From contig MDYQ01000029.1 in the NCBI GenBank assembly GCA_003024175.1, positions 1-64,000 on the forward strand: a stretch of DNA of 64,000 bases, given 5' to 3'. Position 1 is the stretch's first letter. Every line of letters begins with the position of its first letter. This document shows, piece by piece, positions 42,039-53,625 of this stretch. The stretch is from Planoprotostelium fungivorum (taxonomy: Eukaryota > Evosea > Variosea > Cavosteliida > Cavosteliaceae). The notes below the pieces were generated by a model. The model saw only the letters and a list, made by a program, of their open reading frames with translations. It had not been told where the DNA came from and made no database searches. Made by a program: the position numbers and the translations under genes.

Positions 42039-44643
42039 TTATACAGCAGCGTCCAGTAGAGTTTGGATCTGTTGTGGCTTATAAGAGAACATGTAATGTG
42101 GGTTGTCGTATTGATTGTCTGGGTCACATATGGCGTTGTAGAACCACATGTAACTATCATAGATCAGTTGAACCACTCGAGTCCTTGCATACGTCCGCAG
42201 AGAGCTGGTGAAAGTCAGCACCACCTCATATCCAGTCCCTCACCTGTTGATCAACTTTTCACACTGCACCATCGAGAAAGCGGTTGAATCACGAATGAGA
42301 GACTCAAAAGACTGAATGGAAAGTGAAACTGATCTGGGATCCATAGCGAGTGTCTTTGACAGAGGCCCCTTTTCATCTTCAACGAGAGATGGAGAGGTTG
42401 GCTCACCGGTGGTTTGTTTTGGATGAGGCTCAGCTTTGTGGCGAGAGCTGATGGTGCTAAGATGGTAGAGGCCTGCTCTTCTACTAAGGTGTCCATGTGG
42501 GCATTGATGTTCATTCCCAACGCTTCCACTTGATTGCTCACAAACTCGAAATTCGATAGACTTCCCTGTTCGATTCAGTTGGACCGTCAGAGTGTTCGCA
42601 CCTGAAGGGCATTGTAACAGTTGATCATGTATACTGCCATGTCCATCCCCGTGGTGAGTCTCGTGGCACTGTTCTCCTTTCAATTTCCACCGCCGATGGA
42701 TAGAATCACCATAAGGTACAAGTCTGCGTGATGGGATCAACGAGAGCCGTTAGAATGGGACGAAACTGTGCCTCCCTCTCTGATGCAGGCACGAGCGATG
42801 ACTGGTAGATCCTGCAGATCTCTGTCTTTGACCGTGAGACATCGAAGAGAAAGAGCCTCACCATCTGATTGGTCGATTCATAAAACTGTTGACTGGGCAC
42901 CAGAGTCGAGCCAGGTGCCGACGCCGTCCTCTGCATCTTCTCTCCGTACTCCTTAGCTGAAGCGATGAACACACCCAGGGTCTCCGCTTTACATCTTCCC
43001 TCGTCAGTCTCTCCTCGCTCTTCATTCCCTCACTCTATGAAGGCCGCAGGGAGTGCACCCGCCTCTCCGGTCAGTTTGACGACAGTTCTCGCGTAGAAAT
43101 CGAGGAGATTGAATATCTTGAAGATGACCACCACTCCAGGTTGGGATCCCAGCACTTGGGCGAGGCGTATCTGGGATCATTCACATCCCTCCATCCCTCT
43201 CTTTTTCTCACCTTGAAAGGACGATACACTCCCTCCAATGTCGAATTCAAAACCTTCCTCATCTCTCCCGATCGATCCACTCCTATCTTGTTGAGTCTTC
43301 TCCCTCTCCTTCTCTCACCTTCCGTCTTCTGCTCTACGATGGCTCTACTTCCGAATCCTTTGGGTAACAAGGATGAGATGAATTCTACCTCAGATGCTGT
43401 CGTCTGATGGATCCATGCCAACATGTCTCCCACGTAACGGAGAGGATCGTGTGCGTAGTATTCGATGGGTCTGGGCATTCCATTGGGCCCTCCCTCCGTC
43501 AATGCTACCAGGAACCCTGTCTTTCTCTCATTCTCTTATTTCTTCCATTCTCTTATCTCCCATTATCATTTCTATTCTCATCTCTTACCTTTCACGATGG
43601 TTCGGTTCCGGCTGCTGGAGATTTCATCCAAACAATAACTATCCCAAATGAGAAGGGTAGCTAACATATAGTGATGAATCGGATCGATAGAATGATGAGA
43701 AGAAGACAGTGGATGAAACACACTTGAGGAGACCTGGTCTATCCTTAAGGGCCTCTATGGAGTTCTTCAGCATGATGGGTATCTCGGGATTCAACTGGTC
43801 TTCGAATTTCCTGCATTCACTTCTGACCCATTTGTACAACTTTCCATACGCTGTCTCCTGCAGGAGGATCATCATGTCCATCACTTCCAGTCCTATCTGC
43901 GTCACATCTTCTCCCATAACAATCGATCACCTGCTGTCTGATGCTGTGTCCTCAGTAGTATCTTACAGTCAGTGTGAATCTGTGCCACTCGATCTAATAA
44001 TTGAAAGAAAGAAGCATCTACAACGGGTCCCTTCAGGAGTTCTTGTTCCTCTTGCGTCAGTTGGAATCTGTTTTTGTTACACGGTCTGTGTTTCTGACAT
44101 TCATCCTATCTTTGTATATGTTTCGATGGACATTTGTTTTGGTAGTGTAATTCCTCTCTTCACTCTGTCTCACCTCTTCAAAAATTCTTTCGCTATCTCT
44201 AGCTGGGTTTCATTGGTTTTCCTTGTACCTGATCAACGACGATTTCAGTCACTGAATTCACCTCTGTTTGTTGAGTTGATCGGCTTGTTGGAGTAGTCGT
44301 CCAGACATGTCTTTCGTCGTTTGCAGTTTTCCAGACATCTCGTTACAGCAATTCTTCATCTGTGCTACGTTCTGTTCCACTTCATCCAGATGCTGATTTC
44401 TGTGTCAGTTTTTCGTTCTGCACGAGTACACGCCACCTTTTGGACTGACAGTAATACTTGCAGAAAATGCATGTTCGTTTCGATGCCCTTCTTCTCGATC
44501 TGACCTCTCAAGTTTCTTCTGGCCTCCAGTGAATTCTCTCCATAGAAGGTTGACAGATTCTCTACTGCCGTCAATAGGTCTTTGTTATTATCCGTCCGCG
44601 TCTCTAACACTTTAGAGAGCTTCCTCGATAGTGTGGGATTCAT
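42039..44643 (-). CDS. COG6: Conserved oligomeric Golgi complex subunit 6 (COG6)
   Basis: COG tethers vesicles in intra-Golgi retrograde traffic; COG6 is in lobe B. Met 44643 starts [20 protein letters not shown], then [20 protein letters not shown] and [20 protein letters not shown], the conserved COG6 head. The middle has [20 protein letters not shown] and [20 protein letters not shown], the most diagnostic COG6 stretch. The end gives [20 protein letters not shown] and [16 protein letters not shown]-like residues ([12 protein letters not shown]) before the stop at 42039. A GTG in the upstream frame (44685) is not taken as the start. Several exons of normal short-intron type are seen; a stretch around 43.9-44.3 kb is hard to chain. 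Confidence 0.9.
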
Positions 44644-45206
44644 GATGGAACCACACGGCCCGAAGATCTTCGAAATTGTGACCACGATGACCCAAGAATT
44701 TCTCCACGCAATCTACAACTACCTGATTGAGATGTCATACTAGTCGATCATTTTTCCATTCTCTTCACAAACAGTCCAGCCCACAGGTAATGACCTCTCT
44801 TTTTCATGATGATATATACATCCTTATGATGATCATATAAACCCAGCTCTCTGAGTGCTCTTTGAAGATGAACTGCGAAAGGCAATGCTTTCTGACAGCA
44901 TTTGATAATCGATTCAACTCATCATATCGATCAAATTCTAACCACAAATAGGTCTTCAAAGACAATCGAATAGAGGGATTGAATACCTAATTGGGTCTGT
45001 GTTCATAAACGAAAGATTGTCCAACTTTCGTTCTTCAACGTCTTTCCTCTCACTATATGTATTCTTGTGAAGAAGTGATGGAAGATCTCTGATGACAGAA
45101 CTCACTCTGTCCAATCTGTTGTTTCACCCTCCTCGCTTGTCGGTCCTCACGCACAACAGACCACGTTCATCGCAACCAAAGGAGGAGAGAGACATCACGA
45201 GTTCTT
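44644..45206. other. Intergenic, COG6 5' side and H+-ATPase 3' side
   Basis: About 560 bases between the COG6 start and the proton-pump stop, both on the minus strand. No convincing frame was seen. It should contain the H+-ATPase 3' end and the COG6 promoter. Confidence 0.5.
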
Positions 45207-48200
45207 TTATGTAGACTTTGGAGGGGCAGATTTTCCCGACGTGGCCCTGTTGATCTGAATGGATCTTCTGTGCTCCACATCGGCGGCGGCAAACTTGGTC
45301 TCTCTGGTACCCGTCGTCTTGAAGTGAGGCTTGTGGTGGTAGTGCTCGCTCAGCACGTGCTTGTTCAGGTTGTCTCTCGTTCTCCACGGCAGCTTCTTGA
45401 TCATGTTGTGGAAGAAGTTGCTGGGTACATTCACTTGAGGGATTGCTCTCATCACGTCCTCGGCTCCCAACTTGACAAAGTCGATGGGCAGGAGAATGGC
45501 GATGGACCACAGCCACACGAAGAGAACCCAACCCCAACCACATCCTTGCAGTCCATAAGGACCGTAAGGGTAGCCTCTGAAGCCGTAAGCAGCCATGCAG
45601 GAGGCGGCAGCTTGAGCGATGAGGAAGGCGATGACGGGGAGGACACCGGGTCGGTTAGAGAAGAAGAAGTGCTGGTTTCTGACAGAGAAGATGGTGCCCA
45701 GACCAGTGACGGAGATGTTGAGGTAGATGAGCATGCGGACTTGGTTGTCCAAGAGGGAGGGGAGATCGAACCAGTTGTAGAGGAATCCACAGTTGTACAC
45801 CAGAGCGAACAGGACGATCGTGCTGCCGGTCAGGTATCCTCCGATGATGATGGCCTTTCCAAACACCTGTGTTGTCATCAATTGAATGGAAACAGAGAAT
45901 GAATCGAATGGAAACAGAGAATGAATCGAATGGAAAGAGAGAATGAATGAGTGAAAGAGTTGAAATGAGAGAAAGAATAGAAAGAGAGGGCTTACCACTT
46001 GTAGGTTCCACGTATCAGGGTAATCAGAGGGAAGGACTCTGTCCTTGGCGATACTGATCATAGTACCGTCGTTACACACTGCGAGGATGATGGTGATGAG
46101 AGTGGGGAAGTAAAAGTTCCAGCAGACGGTGAGGAAGAAGAAGGTCATGACCAACCTCACGGTCGATGTCACGGCATAGATCGTGTACGTCTGCATGCGC
46201 TGGAAGATCTGTCTGGCTCCGTACACTGCATCGGCAATGACAGAGAGTCCGGGAGCAACGAGGACGATGTCAGCCGCAGCTCTGGCCGCAGACGTTGCAC
46301 CCTCCACGGCGATACCGATATCAGCTCTCTTCAGGGCGGGGGCATCGTTGGCTCCATCACCGGTCATACCCACAGTGTGATGTCTTCCCTGGAGGGCCTT
46401 GACGATGTTGTACTTATTCTCTGGCAGCACTTGGGCGAAACCGTCCGACTCATCGATGAGCTTGTAGAATTCCGGGCTGTCGGTGTCCATCTTGGAGATG
46501 GTGGCGTTCTTGAGGATGTTGTCTCCCATTCCAATGCGACGGGCGATCTCCTTGGCGATGGCAGTCTGGTCACCGGTGACCATCTTGACGCGGATTCCCT
46601 TCTTCTGGAGCTCTTCGATGGTGTGCTTCGTGTCTTCACGGGGGGGATCGGACATTGGAATGACACCCTCCATGAACCATCCCTTCTCGTCGTTGGGGGT
46701 CTCGTTGATGGCCACACCGAGGGCTCTGTATCCTCCCATGGCAAATTCGTCGATCTTCTTCTCCATGACATCGGAGATCTCCGCTTGGTTTCTGCTCATC
46801 TCCAAGATGATCTGAGGGGCTCCCTTTGTCACTTTGATTGTCTTTCCTTCCCCATTCTTCACGGTCGATTCGGCTCTCTTTGTCTCCGAATTGAACGGAA
46901 TGAACTCGAGCACTTCCCACTTTGCGATTCCCTCCTTACTGCACATCGTCACACACTCCCTCTCCCTCTCCACTCACTCTTCGTTGAACTTGATGAGGGC
47001 ATCGTCGATGGCATCGGATCCCTCGGCGTCTCTCTTGCAGGCGAGAGCAGCATCGAATTGTACCTTCTTGGCGTCTACACCTTCCACACAGAAGGGTTGA
47101 TCGACGGTGAGTTTGTTCTGGGTGAGGGTACCCGTCTTATCAGAGCAGAGAATGTCCATGGCGGCCAACTCTTCCACGGCCGTCAGACGAGATACGATGG
47201 CTTGTTTCTTCGATAATTTGTAAGCTCCAATGGCCATGGTCACAGATAACACAGTGGGCATAGCACTGTATGTTCATCAGAGATTGAAGAGAAAGAGATA
47301 GAAGAAGGAGGATAGAGAGGAGAAAGAGAGGAGAAAGAGAGGAGAAAGAGAGAAGAAAGAGATAGAAGAAAGAGAGAAGAAAGAGGATAGAGAGGAGAGT
47401 ACGTACATAGGTACACCACCGACGATGAGAACGAGGGAGTTGTCGATGTTGTAGCACTCGTGTACACCAGCACAGGGGTAACCTCTGGCGGGGGCGAGGA
47501 AAGTGACGAGCAGCTCGACCAAGACGAATACGGCGATGAAGGAGATACAGAAGAAACCGATGGAACGGAGGACTCTCTGAAAGTGTCCCTCCTCTCCAGT
47601 CTCTTGTAACAGGGCCGTTGCCTTACCAAAGAAAGTGTGCTCTCCCGTCTTCGTGACCAGGAGCTCCATGTCTCCCTGCTTCACTCCGGATCCAGAGTAG
47701 ACCACATCACCAACCTGTGAAAGTGAGTTCCAGAGAAGATGATGTGGAGTAATAGAAGAGGAGGGACGTACCTTCTTGTTTGCGGGGAGGGATTCTCCCG
47801 TGAGGGCAGCTTGATCGACTTTGCATTGTCCGTGAGCGGCGAGGATTTTACCGTCAGCGACGATAATGTCTCCCAACTTGATACGGTATACATCTCCAGG
47901 CACAACCTGTACGAGTGAGTCGATGTCCATGGGGTGGACTTTTCATCACCTTGGCGGCTTCAATGGATTGCCACTTTCCGTCTCTCTTGACGTCGGCAGT
48001 GGGTGCAAGCTGGTTCTTCAGCTCAGCGATAGCAGAGGAAGCATTGTGCTCCTCGAAGAAAGAGATACAGGAGTTGACAAAGAGGAGACCCAGAATGAGA
48101 CCAAAGTCGAGGTAATCTCCCAGAATCACGGAGGCGATGGCGGCAACCTCCATAGCCCAAGCGAGGGGGTTCCACATGAAGCCCAGAAACTGCAGGACTG

Positions 48201-48544
48201 GGTTCTGTTTCTTCTCTTCGATTACATTCTGTCCGTACTCGGTCAGGCGGCCTTCGGCGTCGGAAGAGGAGAGTCCATCTTTTCCACACTTGAGACCCTC
48301 ACAGACCTCTTCTATCGTTCTGTTCTGATCCTCATCCAGTTCCTCCTTCTCTTCGTCTACGTGACCTTTCCTCTCTGCGTTCTTGACTGCAGGGTCCTTT
48401 GGTCCCTCGCTGGCGATCTTGTTTTCTTCTTTCGCTTTTTCTTCTATTCAGGGGTCAGTTGATTGTGGAGATGGATGGAGGAAACTCACCGGGCTTGATG
48501 TCCCTCTTGTCTCCTTCTCCTCTCTGTTCAGTGGAGGAAGGCAT
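45207..48544 (-). CDS. Plasma-membrane H+-transporting P-type ATPase (P3A)
   Basis: An electrogenic proton pump of the plasma membrane, as in fungi, plants and dictyostelid PAT1. Met 48544 starts [18 protein letters not shown], followed by a Lys/Glu-rich head. Key motifs: [34 protein letters not shown] (first membrane segment), [12 protein letters not shown] (actuator TGES), [13 protein letters not shown] with the phosphorylated Asp, [11 protein letters not shown] (nucleotide domain), [54 protein letters not shown] (hinge GDGxNDAPALK), and [16 protein letters not shown] with [14 protein letters not shown] (membrane segment 6). The C-terminal segments run to SAPPKST at 45207. All catalytic residues are present. 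The tail after the last membrane segment is about 90 residues with basic and Ser/Thr residues, but no plant-type 14-3-3 YTV end. At least five introns are seen, two with purine-rich tandem repeats. Confidence 0.96.
45884..45949. repeat. 22-base tandem repeat, three copies, in an intron
   Basis: GAATGGAAACAGAGAATGAATC is repeated three times head to tail, with one base changed in the last copy. It lies in the H+-ATPase intron between the exons encoding TWNLQV and [10 protein letters not shown]. The expansion lengthens an otherwise small intron. Confidence 0.85.
47283..47400. repeat. Purine-rich tandem repeat in an intron
   Basis: About 115 bases of almost pure purine on the plus strand, built on GAGGAGAAAGA and GATAGAAGAAAGA units repeated several times. 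It sits inside an H+-ATPase intron, where the transcript would read as a long pyrimidine tract before the acceptor. Such homopurine tracts can form triplex DNA. Confidence 0.8.
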
Positions 48545-49077
48545 GTTGATGCGTTGTGTTCGTGAGCGTGAGTATGTTAAATAACGTTACAGTTGCGTTG
48601 TACTCCTATGTATTGGAAGACTAGGATCGGAACGTCCTCTCGTGCGTGTGATGTTGTGTTGCGTCCTTCTTATGGGGAAGTAGTGCGTCTGTGTACTACA
48701 TGGTATTCAGATATCATCGAGTTTTCAGATCTATATGAAATTTCTGACCATCGGATGACGGGGGTCTCCTTGACAACGCCCGAGAATACCGTTCTCGGTA
48801 TTCATCCTAACGCATCCCAGTTTATGTCGTGTGAATAAGACCTTCGAGAACTTCCAAGTGGCTCTTTGCATTCAACCATTGATTAGCCACCATCCACGGA
48901 CGAGTGAATACTCTCCGGCTAACCATTTCGGGCGAGTGAAGGTACCGCAGATTTCCGTAACTCTCCGAATTTCAGGCAGTTTTCGCGTCCGTCTGATGAG
49001 CGAAACACATCTTCTGCTCTCTCCAAGACCCCACCCCACACGCTCACACGATACGATACCTATAATACTTATCACAC
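48545..49077. promoter_or_regulatory. Divergent promoter region of the H+-ATPase and the surface protein
   Basis: About 530 bases between two outward-facing genes. It contains a perfect 8-base inverted repeat with a 4-base loop, GAATACCG-TTCT-CGGTATTC, at 48784-48803, and a TATA-like TATAATAC at about 49060 just before the surface-protein ATG. The minus side has a short poorly structured leader before Met 48544. No additional gene was seen. Confidence 0.55.
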
Positions 49078-49879
49078 ATGAAGTCCTTCATCATTCTCGC
49101 TCTCCTCTTTGCGACTGCACAAGCCGCTCTCATCACCGGGAGATTCTTCAACAATAACAATTGTGATGGACAAGAGGCTTACACTTTCTACCTGACCGGT
49201 GCCTCATGCTTCGCTGGCTTCAGACACGGAGCTGGTACGAAATTCTCTGGACAAGCCAATCTTCGAGGTTACTGCGACCCTGCCCGCAACCATGTCTTCC
49301 TTTACACGTACGACCAACCCAATTGCAGTGAGTTTTCACTCTCTCATACGTCCTCTAAATCATCTCAGACGGTCACCGATATGTCTTCAACGTCCCCAGC
49401 AACACCTGCTTTAGACTCGTGAGTGGAACGAAAATACTTGAGTTATTCGGCATCGTATAGAATTGGGAGAGAAAAGTCACTGAATGACGATCCAGGCAAG
49501 AGAGGGTGACCCGATCTCAGCCAGATTGACTTGTGGCGATTTCACTGCTCCCACCGACGGACAGACCGTCGTCGCTCTCTTTGACAACGATGCCTGCACT
49601 TTCCCCGCCATCTCTGGATACATCTTCCCCGCTGGATCGAACAGAACCGTCTACGGCACCACCATCCCAGCCGCGACCAACGGAGGCAACACGTGCAACC
49701 TTCGCTCTGGAGGAAACAACAACACCGCCTTCATCGACAACCTGGACTACAATGCAAACAGCTACTCCATCGTCAACGGCGGAGGTGCTATCACGGCGAA
49801 CAGTTTCAGCGCCGGTCACTCCACCATCCCTGCCATCTTCGCTATCGCCTCCCTGGTACTGATGGTTCTCACAATATAA
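49078..49879 (+). CDS. Small secreted, probably GPI-anchored, Cys-containing surface protein
   Basis: Met 49078 begins MKSFIILALLFATAQAALIT, a textbook signal peptide. The mature part has NNNNCDGQEAYTFYL, GASCFAGFRHGAG, NLRGYCDP, then ARLTCGDFTAPTDGQTVVAL, NDACTFPAISGYIFPAGSNR and NTCNLRSGGNNNTAF, with about eight Cys in two similar-sized halves. The end GHSTIPAIFAIASLVLMVLT is a hydrophobic tail with no charged residue after it, as for GPI attachment. Asn-rich stretches offer N-glycosylation sites (NNNT). The family is not recognised; small Cys-rich GPI proteins of this shape are common at the surface of amoebae. Two introns interrupt it, and the splice around 49421-49500 is ambiguous. An SMP3/PIGZ-like enzyme for GPI synthesis is encoded 11 kb away. 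Confidence 0.75.
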
Positions 49880-49998
49880 CCTTTTGTGATGTCTTGTTGC
49901 CGTTCTCTGTCGTCGGTGTCAAGCCAACTGCCTATGTCTTGTTGTTTTGGGAAAGATTTCTTTTTGAGCAAGCAGAGGCACCATCGGGAGGAACAACA

Positions 49999-52900
49999 AT
50001 GACCTTTGTCACAAAGAACAGGACGTTCACCGTTGCAGAGGTGGGGTCTCCCTCCCCAACTGTCCTTGTATCTCACCATCGCACACTGGTGAGTTCCACA
50101 GTTTGATCCGAGATTGAAGACATCGCAGAGCGCTCAACGCTCGATATGGACAGCATTCGCTGAAGTAGGTGAGATGATGTGAGTGAATCCCTTCGATCGC
50201 TGATCGCACACAGGTCTCACCGAAGTAGATGTGTGGGAGGGAGATGCACAGATGTTTCCCATCGTATATCAATACAAGGCCTACACTCGGCCACAATCCA
50301 CAGGTAGTATCATCCGATGCCATTATCATCTGATAAGAACAGAGGGAAAGACACATGTCTTGTCTTTCAATTTTCCCGCCGATCCCATCTTCACCACTTC
50401 ATCTTCCCTCAGTTTCAAAAAGACGTATCACATTTCACCGAGACAGACAGTGGGTCAGGTGAGGACCCACCTTACCTTGCTCATCTGAACAAATGGACAG
50501 ATCATCCAATCGATATGCAAAAAGTTGGAGGTAAAGGAGGCCAGTGGAATGAGTCTGTCCACCATCCGAGGTTTCGTCCTTCAAGATGATGCTGTCATCG
50601 GCTCGTACGGCTTCGGCTCCATCTTACCCAATTGGGAGTTGAACGTATCGATTCGAAAGCCTACCACATTGGGTGACACTCTCCTCTCTTCACGTCTTTA
50701 CTTGCTTCATCATCACGATCATCGTGATGTCATCGTGGAAATGATCTCACCGACCCAGCGCCAAAATCACCCATCTTAGACTCATCGAAGAGATACAAAG
50801 TTCACATCCGTTTTCCACCCCTAAAAGAATTCAGAGGTCTGTTCCAGAAGACTCTCATGGTCGGTCCAAACTCGAGCGCCAGGGAAGTGAGTGAAGAGAT
50901 CTATAGAGACGATGGATGTGTTCGTGTGTGGAAGAGCTGAAGAGATGCAGCTGATCCAATCGATCTGTAAACAATACGACATCGTGCAGCAGAATCCCGA
51001 TGCTTTCGTTCTGGCGACGGACTACAGACATTCGATGAGAGAGGACATCAAATCGAGCAAGACGGCGGACCTCCTCTTACTCGATTTTATTCGTGAGTAT
51101 TCAATTATGATCGATTTCTGACCCTCTCAGCCTTGTCCTCTTACGGTGAACCATCCATGATGATGATGATGATGATGACGATGATGATGATGATGATGGT
51201 GATCAGGGTTGGGTGATCGAACGGAAGAGTTTGACACGCAGATGTTGGTAAAAGAGATGGTGGGGAAAGAGATCAATCGAGACACTGCAAGTGAGGGATC
51301 AGAGTACAGATGGATACAGTTAGACTACGGAGTGCACATCCAGGAAGCGAGGTTCATCATACTCTCTCTAGAATCTCACAACATCCAATTGAACCGCGAT
51401 GTACTTCGATTGGATGCGGAGCTACATAAGGAGAAGGTACAGAGGGAGAATCTGAGAGAGGAAAACGAGCAGTTGAACGTCATCATCAATGCGTTCAACG
51501 AATCGATCACCATACTGCAGGTGAGATGGAATCTAAGATGAGATCTGATGTGATATCAGGGGAACATCGAGAAACTAGAGGACCATCGAGATAAGCTGAT
51601 GGATACTCTGGTGGAGACACAGAGACAGTACACACAACTGTCGGGAGAGCACAAGCAATTGATGGGAGACTATGTGGAAGAGAAGAGTATCAACAATCGA
51701 TTGAAATCCGATCTAGACACAGAGAGGGAGGCCTTGACACGTCTGAACGAGTGAGGGGGAGAGAGAGACGAGAGACTCACCTCTGCAGAAATTTGATCAA
51801 CCAGACAGAAGAATCGAGCGATGTGATCGGCGAGCTGAAGAGACAGATCGTCACGGGACAACTGGCAGCGTCAGAGTACAGAGACCACATCTCTTCGTTG
51901 GAAGCTTCGAACAGGGGACTACAAAAGTTGTACGAAGAGACGAGAGACTCCAACGTGTCGAGGGAGAAGGAGTACGCACAGAAGATCCAACGCATGCAAG
52001 AATCACACGAGACAGAGAAGGAAATGATTCACAACCTCGTAAGAGAGAGAGAAGTGGATCTATCGGTGAGTTGTGATGGTGGAGGATGGACTGACGTTTC
52101 GAATAGGAGTTGAAGCAGAAGATGATGGACATGGAGTACATCATGAAGAGCAGGGAGCTGACCCTCACACAAGAGAAGGAGATCACGGTGTCACTCGCGG
52201 CGGAGTTGGAGGCAGCTCGAGAGCAGAACGAGAGGCTGAAGTTGAGATTGGAGACGTCAGAGGGAGAGAAGAAGAACCTGCAACAGTTGGCTCACACCAA
52301 TGCTTCTGATGCAGAGACCAGATTCACTCTACTCAACGAACAATTGAGCGCACTCCAGGCCAAATTGGCAACCGAAGAGGCTGAGATAACGAAGAACGAA
52401 GCGACCATACAGGTGAGAGGACAGAGATAGTGGGAGATTGACAGGGAGTAGAGACAACAGAGCACCATAGATGGAATGGAAGGGGAGAGGAGAGAGACAG
52501 AGAGACGACTGAGGGTAGAGAGCGAAGAGAGAGACAGAGAAGTGGACAGGATGAGAAGTGAGATGGAGAAAGCCATTGTGGGATGGAGATCGGCCGAAGA
52601 AGAATTGAAGAGAAACATCTTCAGAGTGGAGACCATCACCATGTCTGATCTAGACACCACAGAGACGAAGAACAGAGAGATCGATCACCTGAAGGAACAG
52701 GTGAGAGGAGATGAAAGCGAGAGAATGAGAGAGAACAGTTGTACCTGTCGAAACAACAATCGGACGTCATGGAGAACCAGATCAGAGATCTAAATGGATC
52801 GCTGCAGCAGATGAGAGAAGCCAGTGCGTCCATTCTCACACGATAGAAGACTGACGGAGAGAAGGTGATCAGATCAGAGAGGAATTGAGTCGAAGATTCG

Positions 52901-53532
52901 GCCACACGGAGGAAGAGCTGATGCGAAAGATCAACAATCTCACACAACAGTTGGGAACGGTGACGGAGAACAGTGTGAGACAGAGCCAGAAGTACTCGAG
53001 AGACCTTCGATTGGCAGAGATGAATCTAAAGACATTGTCTTCCGAGAACGAGAATCTAAAGAAGACCGTCACCACGCAGAGAAGGCTGTACGAGGGTGTC
53101 ATCTCTGAACTGAAGGTGGAATCACATGAGTTGAAGGGAGGACTGAAGGAGAGACAGACGAGACCGCCTCCACCTCCCATGCCACCGATTCCACCACCAC
53201 CCAAGTTGGAATCGAGCGGTGGTAAGCTCAACTTTGCATCCAAGACGGAGGCACCACCCTCTCTCATGTTCGGCTCGAGAGATCTATTGGGACAGAAGGG
53301 GTGAGTCGATCAGATGTAGGAAGCTGAGAGTAGAAGGAACTTGAAGAAGACGACGGTGGGGCAGAAGGCTGAGAAGAGGGATACCAATTCGATCGGGTCC
53401 ATTCTCATGTTGAAACTGCAGGAGAGGTTCAAGAACGTTGGTAACGAGAGCGCCGAAGAACTGGATGAGGTGAAGGGGAGTGGATATCAATTTGGGTCTG
53501 ATGGATGTAAGGTGAAGGAGCAGTGGGATTAG
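49999..53532 (+). CDS. Long coiled-coil protein with a polyproline stretch and a WH2-like segment
   Basis: Not recognised as a family. Met 49999 gives MTFVTKNRTFTVAE. The first 350 residues look globular (VDVWEGDAQMFPIVYQYKAY, SFKKTYHISPRQTVGQ, RGFVLQDDAVIGSYGFGSIL, ICKQYDIVQQNPDAFVLATD), faintly like ubiquitin-like or FERM lobes. From about 51340 to 53100 the protein is almost entirely heptad coiled coil (LNRDVLRLDAELHKEKVQRE, LEDHRDKLMDTLVETQRQYT and so on). Near 53160-53215 comes PPPPPMPPIPPPPKLESSGG, then RDLLGQKG and LKKTTVGQKAEKR, which resemble a profilin-binding stretch and a WH2 (LKK) element. An actin-related role is an inference. It ends at 53532. A (GAT)n microsatellite lies in one intron at about 51160-51205. 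Gene identity is moderate; the N-terminal exons are tentative. Confidence 0.6.
51160..51206. repeat. GAT trinucleotide microsatellite
   Basis: About fourteen near-perfect ATG/GAT triplets (one GAC and one GGT interruption) within an intron of the coiled-coil gene, next to the acceptor GATCAG. Slippage-prone. Confidence 0.85.
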
Positions 53533-53625
53533 AGGACGTGTACACTCGTCAGAATGTGTCTTCCTCACTTGTAATAAATATCACCTCAGGGGGTCGACTC
53601 TTCAATTCAGAGGTGCACAGAAGCA

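Noticed and set aside
47140-47460. Leu/Ser/Phe-rich minus frame inside the H+-ATPase gene
   Set aside because: It reads through a purine-tract intron; the hydrophobic run is an artefact of pyrimidine-rich RNA.
49517-49819. Minus frame rich in Val, Gly and Asp opposite the surface-protein gene
   Set aside because: Shadow of the surface-protein exon on the other strand, with no domain or start context.
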